From Firmicutes bacterium CAG:555 (GTDB lineage Bacteria > Bacillota > Clostridia > Oscillospirales > Oscillospiraceae), in the NCBI GenBank assembly GCA_000431075.1, contig HF986899.1, positions 1 through 49,221 of the forward strand: a stretch of 49,221 nucleotides of DNA, written 5' to 3'. This document shows, one piece after another, positions 8,056 to 17,656 of this stretch; positions within the stretch are counted from its first letter, which is position 1; each line of letters begins with the position of its first letter. A program made the position numbers and the translations under genes. Under the pieces are notes generated by a model. It was not told where the DNA came from and searched no databases. It saw nothing but the letters and a program-made list of their open reading frames with translations.

Positions 8056-8340
8056 GATGACGGAGACAAGTAAGCCGTGAGATCGGTCACAGCGAGTCGG
8101 GGACGGTGCAAGCCCGACACCAGAGCGCAGCCGAATAACCCTCCCGAGCAGCAAACCGAAAGGAAACAAGTAGGTGAGACGCGTAAGTGTGGCGTTAATG
8201 CACGAGAGCTTGTCAGAGCTCGTAAAAGAGACCGTGTTCAACACGGTAAAATAGGTGGCACCGCGGATCAGCAGCTATTCGTCCTAAAATTAAAAATAGT
8301 GTTTTAGGGATAGCTGCCAGAAAATTCGAAAGGTGCGTTT
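8056..8340 (+). promoter_or_regulatory. T-box leader (tRNA-Asn responsive) of asnB
   Basis: The diagnostic T-box sequence AGGTGGCACCGCG is at 8253-8265. Upstream is a stem-III-like hairpin (ACCGTGTTCAACACGGT, 8231-8247), and stem I has the GGTGCAA distal loop near 8105. The segment GAATAACC (8133-8140) fits the specifier loop, with AAC at 8137-8139 reading as an asparagine codon. Downstream, CCTAAAA and TTTTAGG within a longer GCAGCTAT/ATAGCTGC stem form the terminator that competes with the antiterminator. An Asn specifier suits the asparagine synthase gene that follows. Uncharged tRNA-Asn should allow read-through. Confidence 0.92.
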
Positions 8341-8345
8341 TTTTT

Positions 8346-9926
8346 ATGTGTTCTATCATGGGTTTCACAACGGGCGTGCTCCGTGCCGCCCAAGCGAAGG
8401 AGTTCTTCGACAGAACGGTCTCGAGAGGGCCGGACATGTCCCGCATCGAGGAGGTGCCGGGTGCGTGCCTGTGCTTCCACAGGCTGGCGATAATGGGCCT
8501 TGACGAAAGCGGTATGCAGCCGTTTGCATTAGGCGACGACCGTGTCGTCTGCAACGGTGAGCTTTACGGCTTCAAGGCGATGCGAGACAAGCTCAATGAT
8601 AAGTACGAGTTTCACAGCGAGTCTGACTGCGAGATAATCCTGCCGATGTACCGTGAATTCGGAACGGATATGTTCGCCATGCTCGACGCCGAGTTTGCGA
8701 TGATAATCTACGACGGCGAAACCAAGCAGCTCATTGCCGCCCGTGACCCCATCGGCATCCGCCCGCTTTATTACGGCCATTTGTCCGACGGCTCTGCGGT
8801 GTTTGCGTCCGAGCCAAAAAACCTTGTCGGCCTGTGCGGCGACATTATGCCGTTCCCTCCCGGACATTATTACAAGGACGGCAAGTTCGTCCGCTACTGC
8901 GACCTGACGACCGTGAGCGAGTATTCAAAAGACGACCTTGACACGGTGTGCAAGACCATTCGTGAAAAGCTCATTGCCGCCGTCTCAAAGCGCCTGTGCG
9001 CCGATGCACCGGTCGGATTTCTGCTCTCCGGCGGACTTGACTCCAGCCTCGTGTGCGCAATTTCCGCAAAGCTTCTGGGCAAGAAGATAAAGACCTTTGC
9101 CATCGGCATGGATCTTGACCCCATCGACCTGAAGTATGCCCGTCAGGCTGCCGAGTTCATCGGCGCAGACCACACCGAGGTCAGCATGACGAGAGAGCAG
9201 GTGCTCTCCTCGCTCGAGGATGTCATCAAGCTTTTGGGCACTTATGATATAACCACCATCCGTGCAAGCATCGGTATGTACCTTTGCTGCAAGGCCATCC
9301 ACGAGCAAAGCGATGTGCGTGTGCTGCTCACGGGCGAAATTTCCGACGAGCTGTTCGGATACAAGTACACCGACTTTGCACCCTCGCCCGAGGCGTTCCA
9401 GCAGGAGGCGAAAAAGCGTGTCGATGAGCTTCACATGTACGATGTCCTGCGTGCCGACCGCTGCATTTCCGTAAACTCGCTTGAGGCAAGAGTTCCGTTT
9501 GGCGACCTCGACTTTGTGCGCTATGTCATGAGCATCGACCCCAAGCTCAAGGTAAACAGCTACGACATGGGAAAATACCTCCTGCGCCGTGCCTTTGCCG
9601 ATGACCACATCCTGCCCGACGAGATACTCTGGCGGCAGAAGGCGGCGTTTTCCGATGCCGTGGGTCACTCGATGGTCGACGACCTCAAGGAGTACGCCGA
9701 AACGGTGTACACCGATGAGGAGTTTGAGGAAGGCTGTAAAAAGTACGACTATGCGACCCCGTTTACCAAAGAAAGTCTCTTATACAGAGACATTTTTGAA
9801 AAATACTATCCCGGTCAGGCAAGGATGATAAAGGACTTCTGGATGCCGAACCCCGACTGGGTTGGTAGTGATATAAAGGACCCGTCCGCAAGAGTGCTGT
9901 CAAACTACGGCGCAAGCGGCGTGTGA
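8346..9926 (+). CDS. asnB: Asparagine synthase (glutamine-hydrolysing)
   Basis: This 526-residue enzyme makes asparagine from aspartate, ATP and glutamine. Residues 1-200 are an N-terminal-nucleophile glutaminase domain that starts MCSIMGF, so Cys2 is exposed after Met removal. The synthetase domain carries the PP-loop SGGLDSS at 228-234. The start is fixed by the need for Cys2 and follows GAAAGGTG, ten bases upstream. The gene lies directly behind an Asn-type T-box, so it is induced when tRNA-Asn is uncharged. The next gene, glutamine synthetase, begins 18 bases downstream and could supply the amide donor. Confidence 0.96.
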   Translation: MCSIMGFTTGVLRAAQAKEFFDRTVSRGPDMSRIEEVPGACLCFHRLAIMGLDESGMQPFALGDDRVVCNGELYGFKAMRDKLNDKYEFHSESDCEIILPMYREFGTDMFAMLDAEFAMIIYDGETKQLIAARDPIGIRPLYYGHLSDGSAVFASEPKNLVGLCGDIMPFPPGHYYKDGKFVRYCDLTTVSEYSKDDLDTVCKTIREKLIAAVSKRLCADAPVGFLLSGGLDSSLVCAISAKLLGKKIKTFAIGMDLDPIDLKYARQAAEFIGADHTEVSMTREQVLSSLEDVIKLLGTYDITTIRASIGMYLCCKAIHEQSDVRVLLTGEISDELFGYKYTDFAPSPEAFQQEAKKRVDELHMYDVLRADRCISVNSLEARVPFGDLDFVRYVMSIDPKLKVNSYDMGKYLLRRAFADDHILPDEILWRQKAAFSDAVGHSMVDDLKEYAETVYTDEEFEEGCKKYDYATPFTKESLLYRDIFEKYYPGQARMIKDFWMPNPDWVGSDIKDPSARVLSNYGASGV

Positions 9927-9944
9927 GAAAAAGGAGGAATTACC

Positions 9945-12050
9945 GTGAGCGAAAAAACAAATATTCCCGAGCTGTTCGGCAGCATGGTCTTTAACGAAGC
10001 TGCAATGGAACGCTATGTACCGGCTGCGGCCCTGCAGGCATGGAGGCAGTGCCTTAAAAACGGCCAGCCGCTTTCTCTTGAGGTCGCAAACTCCATCGCC
10101 GACGGCATGAAGTCGTGGGCACTTGAAAAGGGTGCGACGCATTTTACCCACTGGTTCCAGCCGCTCACCGGTATAACCGCCGAGAAGCACGACAGCTTCA
10201 TTTCACCCACCGGCGGCGGCAGGATAAGCATGGAGTTCTCCGGCAAGGAGCTCGTCCGCGGCGAGCCGGACGCATCGAGCTTCCCCTCCGGCGGCCTGAG
10301 AGCCACCTTTGAGGCAAGAGGCTACAGCGCTTGGGATCCGACGGCGTTTGCGTTTATAAAAGACGGCGTCCTGTGCATCCCGACCGTGTTCTGCTCTTAC
10401 TCGGGCGATGCGCTGGATAAAAAGACCCCGCTTCTGCGCTCGTGCGATGCAGTCAGCCGTGCGGCACTGCGTGTGCTGAGACTTTTCGGCGACACGAAGT
10501 CGACCAAGGTCATGGCTCAGTTAGGCCCCGAGCAGGAGTATTTCCTTATCGATAAGAAGCTCTACCTCGAGCGTGAGGATCTGCGTCTTTGCGGCAGAAC
10601 GCTTTTCGGCGCAAAGCCCCCCAAGGGTCAGGAGCTTGAGGATCACTACTTCGGCACGATAAGGCCCCGTGTTGCGGCGTACATGAAGGATCTCGACAGT
10701 GAGCTCTGGAAGCTGGGCGTTCTGTCCAAGACCCGCCACAACGAGGTCGCTCCGGCGCAGCATGAGCTTGCACCCATCTACACCGACGCAAACACCGCAA
10801 GCGACCAAAATCAGCTTGAGATGGAGGTCATGCAGAAGGTTGCAGACCGTCACGGCCTCGTCTGCCTGCTGCACGAAAAGCCCTTTGCGGGCGTGAACGG
10901 CTCGGGCAAGCACATAAACTGGTCACTGGCATCGGACACCGGCGAGAACCTGCTGTCCCCGGGCAAGACTCCGAGCCAGAACGCACAGTTTTTGCTGCTG
11001 CTGGCTGCATTCGTCAAGGGCGTTGACAAGTATCAGGAGCTGCTGCGCTGCTCTGTTGCCTTTGCCGGCAACGACCACCGTCTGGGCGCTCAGGAAGCAC
11101 CTCCGGCGATAATTTCAATTTTCCTCGGTCAGGAGCTTGAGTCCATCGTCGATTCCATCATTTCCGAGACCGATTACACCGAGCGCAGCAAGGGCGCACT
11201 TCGCATCGGTGTCGATGTTCTGCCGCCTATCCCGCAGGACACCACCGACCGCAACCGCACCTCGCCCGTTGCGTTCACCGGCAACAAGTTTGAGTTCAGG
11301 ATGCCCGGCTCGAGCCAGTCGATAGCAGGCCCGGCCACCATCCTCAACACCATCATGGCAGATTCCCTTTCCGAGTTTGCAGACGAGCTTGAGGGTATCG
11401 CAGATCCCGAAAAGTTCAACGAAGCCCTGCACGGGCTTATAAAGAAAACCTTCACCGAGCACAAGAGGATAATCTTCGGCGGCAACGGCTATGATGCAAG
11501 CTGGGTCACCGAGGCCGAGAAGCGCGGGCTGAGTAATCTCGTGAGCTCCGCCGAAGCGCTGCTTGCCTACAACTCGCCCAAGAACATCGAGCTTCTGACA
11601 AAGCACGGCGTTTACACCGCTGCCGAGATAGCGTCCAGACACGAAATTCACCTTGAGCAGTACTGCAAGGTCATAAACATCGAGGCGACCACGCTTGTTG
11701 ACATGGTGCAGCACGGCATTCTGAACGCAGTGTCGAAAAATGTCGCCGCCCTGTGCAAGACCATCAAGCTCAAGAAGGATACCCTGCCCGAAGCGCCCTG
11801 CCGTTTGGAAAGTGCGCTCGCCGGAACGCTCAGCGCCCTCAACGAGAGCCTGCTTGACAAGACCGTAGAGCTTAAGTCTGCACTTGAGACCGTTCCCGAT
11901 GCCGACAGTGAGAAGCTCATCGTTTACTATCATGAAAAGGTGTTCAGGAAGATGCAGGAGGTAAGAGAGGTCATCGACAAGCTTGAGACCCTCACGGCAT
12001 CGGAATACTGGCCGTACCCGAGCTACTGCGATATGCTGTTTTCAGTTTGA
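9945..12050 (+). CDS. glnN: Glutamine synthetase type III
   Basis: This 701-residue protein is the length of GSIII, the large dodecameric glutamine synthetase of Bacteroides, cyanobacteria and Clostridia, far longer than GSI (about 450). It condenses glutamate and ammonia with ATP. Typical GSIII segments are visible: THWFQPLTG near residue 67, the HNEVAPAQHELAP stretch near 265, and NGSGKHINWS near 322. The start is GTG at 9945 with an ideal AAGGAGG site. It is co-transcribed with asnB under the T-box, so glutamine supply appears tied to asparagine demand in this operon. pyrG follows after 41 bases. Confidence 0.95.
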   Translation: MSEKTNIPELFGSMVFNEAAMERYVPAAALQAWRQCLKNGQPLSLEVANSIADGMKSWALEKGATHFTHWFQPLTGITAEKHDSFISPTGGGRISMEFSGKELVRGEPDASSFPSGGLRATFEARGYSAWDPTAFAFIKDGVLCIPTVFCSYSGDALDKKTPLLRSCDAVSRAALRVLRLFGDTKSTKVMAQLGPEQEYFLIDKKLYLEREDLRLCGRTLFGAKPPKGQELEDHYFGTIRPRVAAYMKDLDSELWKLGVLSKTRHNEVAPAQHELAPIYTDANTASDQNQLEMEVMQKVADRHGLVCLLHEKPFAGVNGSGKHINWSLASDTGENLLSPGKTPSQNAQFLLLLAAFVKGVDKYQELLRCSVAFAGNDHRLGAQEAPPAIISIFLGQELESIVDSIISETDYTERSKGALRIGVDVLPPIPQDTTDRNRTSPVAFTGNKFEFRMPGSSQSIAGPATILNTIMADSLSEFADELEGIADPEKFNEALHGLIKKTFTEHKRIIFGGNGYDASWVTEAEKRGLSNLVSSAEALLAYNSPKNIELLTKHGVYTAAEIASRHEIHLEQYCKVINIEATTLVDMVQHGILNAVSKNVAALCKTIKLKKDTLPEAPCRLESALAGTLSALNESLLDKTVELKSALETVPDADSEKLIVYYHEKVFRKMQEVREVIDKLETLTASEYWPYPSYCDMLFSV

Positions 12051-12091
12051 TTTTTGATGGAAAATGAACCTTAATTGATTGGAGAAATGAA

Positions 12092-13681
12092 ATGAAGTAT
12101 GTATTTGTAACCGGCGGCGTGGTATCGGGTCTCGGCAAGGGCATCTGCGCAGCAAGTCTCGGAAGACTGTTAAAGCAGCGTGGCCTGCGGGTCAAAAACC
12201 AGAAATTTGACCCGTATCTCAATGTTGACCCCGGCACGATGAGTCCGTATCAGCACGGTGAGGTGTTTGTCACCGACGACGGCGCCGAAACAGACCTCGA
12301 CCTCGGCCACTACGAGCGCTTCGTTGACGAAAGCCTGAGCGGAGCGTCAAGCGTGTCGGCAGGCAAGATATATTGGAATGTCCTCAACCGTGAGCGGCAG
12401 GGTGCCTACCTCGGCGGCACGGTGCAGATAATCCCGCATGTGACGGACGAGATAAAGCGCTGCATCTATCAGATGGAAAGCGACGATGTCGATGTCCTCA
12501 TAAGCGAGATCGGCGGCACGGTCGGCGATATCGAAAGCCAGCCGTTTCTGGAGGCTATCCGTCAGGTCGCCGTCGAAAAGGGCAGACAGAATGTGCTGTA
12601 TATCCATGTGCCGCTCATCGTGCAGATCCCCGGCTCGGGCGAGCTTAAGAGCAAGCCCACGCAGCACTCGGTCAAGGAGCTTCTTTCCGTCGGCATCCAG
12701 CCGGATATTCTGGTGTGCCGCACCGATGCCGAGATAAGCGAGGATGTGCGCCATAAGATCGCACTGTTCTGCAATGTTGAGCCCGACTGCGTTATCCAGA
12801 ACCTCACGGCGCAGACGCTGTACGAAGCGCCGCTGCTTTTAGAGCGGGAGGGTCTTGCCGACTGCGTCTGCCGCAAGCTCGGTCTCGGCAATGTGCAGCC
12901 CGATCTTACCGAGTGGACTGCGATGGTGCGCCGCATAAAGGCGGCAAAGCGCCATGTCCGCATAGCGCTCGTCGGCAAATACATTCAGCTTCATGACGCT
13001 TATCTGTCCGTCTCGGAATCGCTTTTCCATGCCGCTGCGGCAAACGATGCCGTGTGCGATATTAAATGGGTCGACTCCGAGGAGCTGACACAGGAGAATA
13101 TAGATGATGTACTGGGCGACTGCGAAGGCATTCTCGTCCCCGGCGGCTTCGGCGACCGCGGCATCGAGGGCATGATACTTGCCGCCCGCTACGCAAGAGA
13201 AAAGGATGTTCCGTATCTGGGCATCTGTCTGGGTATGCAGATAGCGGTCATCGAATTTGCCCGCAATGTCGTCGGCTGGGCGGACGCAAACTCGGCCGAG
13301 TTTACGAGCAGCTCGCTGCACCCCGTCATCGACCTTATGCCCGAGCAGCAGGGCATCACCGCCAAGGGCGGCACGATGCGCCTCGGCCAGTACCCCTGCG
13401 CCCTTGATAAGGAGAGCAAGGCCTATGAGCTCTACGGCGAGGAGACTGTTTACGAGCGCCACCGCCACAGATACGAACTGAACAACGATTTCCGTGAGGA
13501 GCTTTGCGAAAAGGGACTGCGCCTTGCCGGCCTGTCGCCGGACGGCAGACTTGTCGAGGTCGTGGAAAATCCCGCAAACCGCTGGTTTGTCGCCGCTCAG
13601 TTCCATCCGGAGTTCAAGAGCAGACCGAACAAGCCACAGCCGCTGTTTTACGGCTTCGTAAAGGCGGCTCTGGAAAGTTAA
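12092..13681 (+). CDS. pyrG: CTP synthase
   Basis: This 529-residue enzyme aminates UTP to CTP using glutamine. The N-terminal synthetase domain begins KYVFVTGGVVSGLGKG, the family's ATP-binding start. The C-terminal class I glutaminase domain contains the nucleophile in GICLGMQ at about residue 377, and a downstream HPEF. Length and both domains are complete. It lies 41 bases after glnN, has a GGAG site, and is likely the last gene of the asnB-glnN-pyrG transcript before repeat C1. Confidence 0.97.
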   Translation: MKYVFVTGGVVSGLGKGICAASLGRLLKQRGLRVKNQKFDPYLNVDPGTMSPYQHGEVFVTDDGAETDLDLGHYERFVDESLSGASSVSAGKIYWNVLNRERQGAYLGGTVQIIPHVTDEIKRCIYQMESDDVDVLISEIGGTVGDIESQPFLEAIRQVAVEKGRQNVLYIHVPLIVQIPGSGELKSKPTQHSVKELLSVGIQPDILVCRTDAEISEDVRHKIALFCNVEPDCVIQNLTAQTLYEAPLLLEREGLADCVCRKLGLGNVQPDLTEWTAMVRRIKAAKRHVRIALVGKYIQLHDAYLSVSESLFHAAAANDAVCDIKWVDSEELTQENIDDVLGDCEGILVPGGFGDRGIEGMILAARYAREKDVPYLGICLGMQIAVIEFARNVVGWADANSAEFTSSSLHPVIDLMPEQQGITAKGGTMRLGQYPCALDKESKAYELYGEETVYERHRHRYELNNDFREELCEKGLRLAGLSPDGRLVEVVENPANRWFVAAQFHPEFKSRPNKPQPLFYGFVKAALES

Positions 13682-13785
13682 AGAACTAAGTAAAAACAGA
13701 CGCAACAGCGTAAACTCCAATACGCAGCAGGGGGAGTGTGAGGGGGACAAGGTCCCGCCTCAAGTTGGATTATAGCCATCAAAAA

Positions 13786-13901
13786 TGCCTGTTAAGGCTT
13801 TTTGACGAGCGTAGCGAGATTTTTCGTGAAGCAAAGCTTCACAAAAAATGTGGCGTGTTTGAAGCGTGCAAAAAAGTCGTAAGACTTTTTTAACACGCTG
13901 G
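13786..13901 (+). repeat. Family C repeat (C1)
   Basis: This about 115-bp segment is nearly identical to the reverse complement of 32164-32278. It contains a near palindrome, GTGAAGCAAAGCTTCAC, and a hairpin, AAAAAAGTCGTAAGACTTTTTT-like. It fills most of the pyrG-nadE gap and ends 16 bases before the nadE start, so it contributes to the nadE 5' region. The remaining gap sequence (13682-13785) contains a GGGAC-AAG-GTCCC mini-hairpin and nothing else I recognise. Confidence 0.8.
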
Positions 13902-13916
13902 AAAGTGAGTGATATT

Positions 13917-14645
13917 ATGAGAGACTATGCAAAAGAGCTTGAAAAAAGAGTAGAGTTTATAAGAAATCTTATGAAGAAAAGCGGCGCTGCCGGCATCGTC
14001 TACGGCAACTCCGGCGGCAAGGATTCGGCGCTTGTCGGCATCCTGTGCAAGACCGCCTGCTACAACACCGTCGGCATCATCATGCCCTGCGGCTCAAAGC
14101 GCAATTATGAGCTGGATGCGGTAGACGGCAAGACCGTCGCCGACCACTACGGCATCGAGACCCGCACGGTCGATCTCACGCCGGTTCGTGAAGCCGAAAT
14201 TGAGTCGCTCGGCGCTGCGACAAAGCTCACGGACGCCGCTCTGGCGAACATCGCACCCCGCCTGCGCATGACAACGCTTTATGCCATTGCCGCAAGCGAG
14301 GGCAGGCTTGTCGCCGGAACGGGCAACAAGTCCGAGGCGTACATGGGCTATTTTACGAAGTGGGGCGACGGCGCTCACGACTTTAACCCCATCGCCGACC
14401 TCACCGTGACGGAGATCTACGAGTTCCTGCGCTTTTTGGACGCACCGCAGTGCATCATCGACAAAGCACCGTCGGCAGGCCTGTTTGACGGTCAGACCGA
14501 CGAGGGCGAGATGGGTGTGACCTACGCCGCCGTGGATAAGTTCATCATGACCGGCGAAGCAAGCGCCGAGGACAAGGCAATAATCGATCGCTTCCACGCA
14601 AGAAGCGAGCATAAGAGAAGCGGCATCGCCGTATACGAAGATTAA
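13917..14645 (+). CDS. nadE: NAD synthetase, ammonia-dependent form
   Basis: This 242-residue protein converts deamido-NAD to NAD with ATP and ammonia. The PP-loop SGGKDS is at residues 32-37 and TGNKSE appears near 137. There is no N-terminal nitrilase-like glutaminase domain, so free ammonia or a separate glutaminase is the nitrogen source. The ATG at 13917 was chosen over an upstream in-frame codon because the family alignment begins here and the upstream part lies inside repeat C1. The ribosome site (GGAAAGTGAG) is modest. purA follows after 19 bases. Confidence 0.93.
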   Translation: MRDYAKELEKRVEFIRNLMKKSGAAGIVYGNSGGKDSALVGILCKTACYNTVGIIMPCGSKRNYELDAVDGKTVADHYGIETRTVDLTPVREAEIESLGAATKLTDAALANIAPRLRMTTLYAIAASEGRLVAGTGNKSEAYMGYFTKWGDGAHDFNPIADLTVTEIYEFLRFLDAPQCIIDKAPSAGLFDGQTDEGEMGVTYAAVDKFIMTGEASAEDKAIIDRFHARSEHKRSGIAVYED

Positions 14646-14664
14646 ATATTAAGAGGGTATAAAA

Positions 14665-15939
14665 ATGTCAAACTGTGCAATTGTAGGCATCAACTGGGGC
14701 GACGAGGGCAAGGGCCGCATGGTCGATCTGCTCACGGAAAATTATGATGTCGTCGTGAGATTTCAGGGCGGCGGCAACGCCGGCCACACCGTCGTAAACG
14801 AGTTCGGCAAGTTTGCGCTGCATCTGCTGCCGTCGGGCGTGTTCCGCAAGGGCGTTATGAATGTGCTCGGCAACGGCGTTGCGCTCGACTGCGAGAACCT
14901 TTGCAGCGAGATAGACGATCTTGCCTCCAAGGGCGTTAAGATAACGCCGGATAACCTCATGATAAGCGACAGAGCGTCCCTGCTCCTGCCGTGGCACAGA
15001 ATGCTTGACGAGCTTGAGGAAAAGCGCCTTGCGAACAAAAAGTACGGCTCGACCAAGCAGGGTATTGCCCCGTTTTATTCCGATAAATATCAGAAGAAGA
15101 CCGTCATGGCGGGCGACCTCATGCACCCGGAGTACCTCAAGGCGCAGCTTGCCGATCTGCTTGAGTGGAAAAACCTCACGCTCGTGAATGTCTACGGCGC
15201 CGAGCCTGTCACCATGGACGAGCTCTGGGCGTGGATCGAGACATACGGCGAGCGGATAAAGCCCTTTATCCGTGACACGGGCTCGTATCTTCACGATGCG
15301 CAGGCTGCGGGCAAGCAAATCCTCTTTGAAGCTCAGCTCGGCGCACTGCGCGACCTCGACTTCGGCATCTATCCCTACACCACCTCATCAAACACCCTCG
15401 CCGCCTTTGCCCCCGTGGGCTCGGGCTTCCCGGGTGCGAAGATAGACGAGGTCGTCGGCGTCGTGAAGGCTTATTCAAGCTGCGTCGGCGAAGGCCCGTT
15501 CGTGTGCGAGTGGTTCGGCGAGGAAGCCGAAAAGCTGCGTGAGGCAGGCTTTGAATACGGCGCAAAGACCGGCAGACCCCGCCGTGTCGGCCCTGTCGAT
15601 CTCGTCGCCACAGCCTACGGCGTGCGTCTGCAGAACGCAACGGCTATTGCGCTTACCAAGCTTGATGTGTTAAGCTATATGCAGAAGCTTCCCGTCGTGA
15701 CCGCTTACGAGCTTGACGGCAAGCTCACGCAGTCCTTCCCGTTCCCGTCGGCGCTCAGTGCGGCCAAGCCGCATGTCGAGTACCTCGACGGCTGGGGCTG
15801 CGACATTTCTGCCGTGCGCACATGGGACGAGCTGCCCGAGAACGCAAAGAGATATGTTGAGTATATCGAGAAAGCCGTCGGCTGCAGGATAAAATATGTC
15901 TCCGTCGGCGCAGAGCGTGACGCCTGCATCGTGCGCTGA
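14665..15939 (+). CDS. purA: Adenylosuccinate synthetase
   Basis: This 424-residue GTP-dependent enzyme joins IMP and aspartate to make adenylosuccinate, the first step to AMP. The GTP-binding segment NWGDEGKG is at residues 10-17, with GGGNAGHT at about 36-43, where the His takes part in catalysis. AGAGGG precedes the ATG. It sits directly before purB, which acts on its product; the two genes are ten bases apart, an unusually direct pairing of consecutive steps. Confidence 0.97.
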   Translation: MSNCAIVGINWGDEGKGRMVDLLTENYDVVVRFQGGGNAGHTVVNEFGKFALHLLPSGVFRKGVMNVLGNGVALDCENLCSEIDDLASKGVKITPDNLMISDRASLLLPWHRMLDELEEKRLANKKYGSTKQGIAPFYSDKYQKKTVMAGDLMHPEYLKAQLADLLEWKNLTLVNVYGAEPVTMDELWAWIETYGERIKPFIRDTGSYLHDAQAAGKQILFEAQLGALRDLDFGIYPYTTSSNTLAAFAPVGSGFPGAKIDEVVGVVKAYSSCVGEGPFVCEWFGEEAEKLREAGFEYGAKTGRPRRVGPVDLVATAYGVRLQNATAIALTKLDVLSYMQKLPVVTAYELDGKLTQSFPFPSALSAAKPHVEYLDGWGCDISAVRTWDELPENAKRYVEYIEKAVGCRIKYVSVGAERDACIVR

Positions 15940-15949
15940 AAGGATAAAA

Positions 15950-17350
15950 ATGAAGGACATTTACGAATCGCCGTTTTGCTCCCGCTATGCATCAGGTTAC
16001 ATGAAGCACCTGTTTTCACCCGATATGCGCTACAGCACATGGCGCAGACTGTGGACGGAGCTTGCCAGATGCGAGCATGAGCTGGGGCTGCCGGTGACCG
16101 AGCAGCAGGTGAAGGAGCTTGAAGCTCATATCAATGATATTGATTATGATATCGTTTCCGCAAGGGAGCGTGAAGTGCGCCATGATGTCATGGCGCACAT
16201 CTACGCCTACGGCAAGGCGGCGCCCGACGCTGCGGGCATCATCCACCTCGGCGCAACGAGCTGCTATGTCACCGATAACGCAGACCTGATCCTCTACCGT
16301 GACGGGCTTGTCTACCTGCGCAAGGGGCTTTGCGAGGCGATAGCCGCCCTGTGCGACTTTGCCGATAAGTACAAGGCGCTGCCCACCGTCGGCTACACGC
16401 ACTATCAGCCCGCCCAGCCCGTGACGGTCGGCAAGCGTGCCGCCCTGTGGCTTCAGGACTTTTACGGCGATTTAAAAGAGCTCGATTTTGTAATTGAGAA
16501 TATAAAATTCCTCGGCTGCCGCGGCACCACCGGCACGGAAGCAAGCTTCATGGAGCTGTTTGACAATGACGGCGGAAAGATCGACGAGATGAACCGCCGC
16601 CTTGCCGAGCGCTTCGGCTTTAGAGAATGCTTTGATGTCTGCGGGCAGACCTACCCCCGCAAGCTTGACAGCAGGATACTGAACACCCTCGGCGAGATAG
16701 CCCAGAGCAGCTACCGCATGGCCAACGACATTCGCCTTTTGCAGCACGACTGGCAGCTTGAAGAGCCCTTCGGCTCGTCGCAGATCGGCTCGTCGGCGAT
16801 GGCGTACAAGCGCAATCCCATGCGCTGCGAACGCATTTGCTCGCTGTCCCGCTACCTCATGGCCGATGTCTCCAACGCCGCCATGACCGCCTCCGTGCAG
16901 TGGCTCGAGCGCAGCCTTGACGATTCGGCGAACCGCCGCATATCCATGCCCGAGGCGTTTTTGTGCGCCGATGCGGTTCTGCGGCTGGTCATAGATGTAG
17001 TTTCCGGCCTCAGGGTCAATGAGAAGATCATAGAAAAAGCGCTTAACGAATATATGCCGTTTTTTGCGACCGAAAACATCCTCATGGAGGGCGTGAAGCG
17101 TGGCGGCGACCGTCAGAAGCTGCACGAAACCATCCGTGTCTGCTCGATGGAAGCGTCGCAGAAAATGAAAAACGGCGGCGAGTGCGACCTGCCCGAGCGG
17201 CTCGCCGATACCGGTGCTTTCGGTATGACGGCGGGCGAGATCCGGGATGTTCTGAACCCGGAGCTGTACATCGGCCGCTGCCCCGAGCAGGTGTCGAGGC
17301 TTGTCGAAAAAATTCGACTTGAAATCGGCGAAAACAAGGTGCATAATTAG
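15950..17350 (+). CDS. purB: Adenylosuccinate lyase
   Basis: This 466-residue member of the fumarase/aspartase superfamily splits adenylosuccinate to AMP and fumarate, and SAICAR to AICAR in the IMP pathway. The signature loop reads GSSAMAYKRNP, with the catalytic Ser in this loop. TSCYVTDNADL near residue 103 is the second conserved region. The ATG at 15950 follows AAAGGATA; an earlier in-frame start would overlap purA and lacks a site. A family B element begins at the stop codon. Confidence 0.96.
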   Translation: MKDIYESPFCSRYASGYMKHLFSPDMRYSTWRRLWTELARCEHELGLPVTEQQVKELEAHINDIDYDIVSAREREVRHDVMAHIYAYGKAAPDAAGIIHLGATSCYVTDNADLILYRDGLVYLRKGLCEAIAALCDFADKYKALPTVGYTHYQPAQPVTVGKRAALWLQDFYGDLKELDFVIENIKFLGCRGTTGTEASFMELFDNDGGKIDEMNRRLAERFGFRECFDVCGQTYPRKLDSRILNTLGEIAQSSYRMANDIRLLQHDWQLEEPFGSSQIGSSAMAYKRNPMRCERICSLSRYLMADVSNAAMTASVQWLERSLDDSANRRISMPEAFLCADAVLRLVIDVVSGLRVNEKIIEKALNEYMPFFATENILMEGVKRGGDRQKLHETIRVCSMEASQKMKNGGECDLPERLADTGAFGMTAGEIRDVLNPELYIGRCPEQVSRLVEKIRLEIGENKVHN

Positions 17351-17624
17351 CTGACGGGAGCCGAGCAGCTATCGGTTTTGAGCGGCCAAAATGCGCCCAT
17401 GCCGCCCGAAAGACCTTGGAAATACACAAAGTATTCCCTTCAGCCTTTCAGACGACCTGACCACATTTTATCTCGCTCAAAACTGCGAAGCATCTGTCAG
17501 CGATGTTTTTCGAGGGATTTTTGGCTTTCTTTGGTGAAGGCGTGTCGTAACCCGGCAAGGCAAAAAAGGCGAAAAGCGCCGAAAGGGCACGCTGACAGAC
17601 GACAGGGGCTCGGCTCCCGTCAGC
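17350..17624 (+). repeat. Family B element, complete copy (MITE-like)
   Basis: The 275-bp element is bounded by perfect 17-bp inverted repeats, GCTGACGGGAGCCGAGC (17350-17366) and its complement (17608-17624). A subterminal inverted pair, TCTGTCAGCG (17493-17502) and CGCTGACAGA (17590-17599), and an AATACACAAAGTATT hairpin core lie inside. It has no substantial ORF. It fills almost the whole purB-guaA gap. Terminal repeats, small size and several copies resemble a non-autonomous transposable element; I see no clear target-site duplication. Confidence 0.8.
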
Positions 17625-17656
17625 TATGACATTTCTTATTGACGGCAGGTAGTTAA

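Noticed and set aside
17350..17624. Possible small gene between purB and guaA
   Set aside because: No frame has a ribosome site or family match; the interval is explained by the inverted-repeat element.
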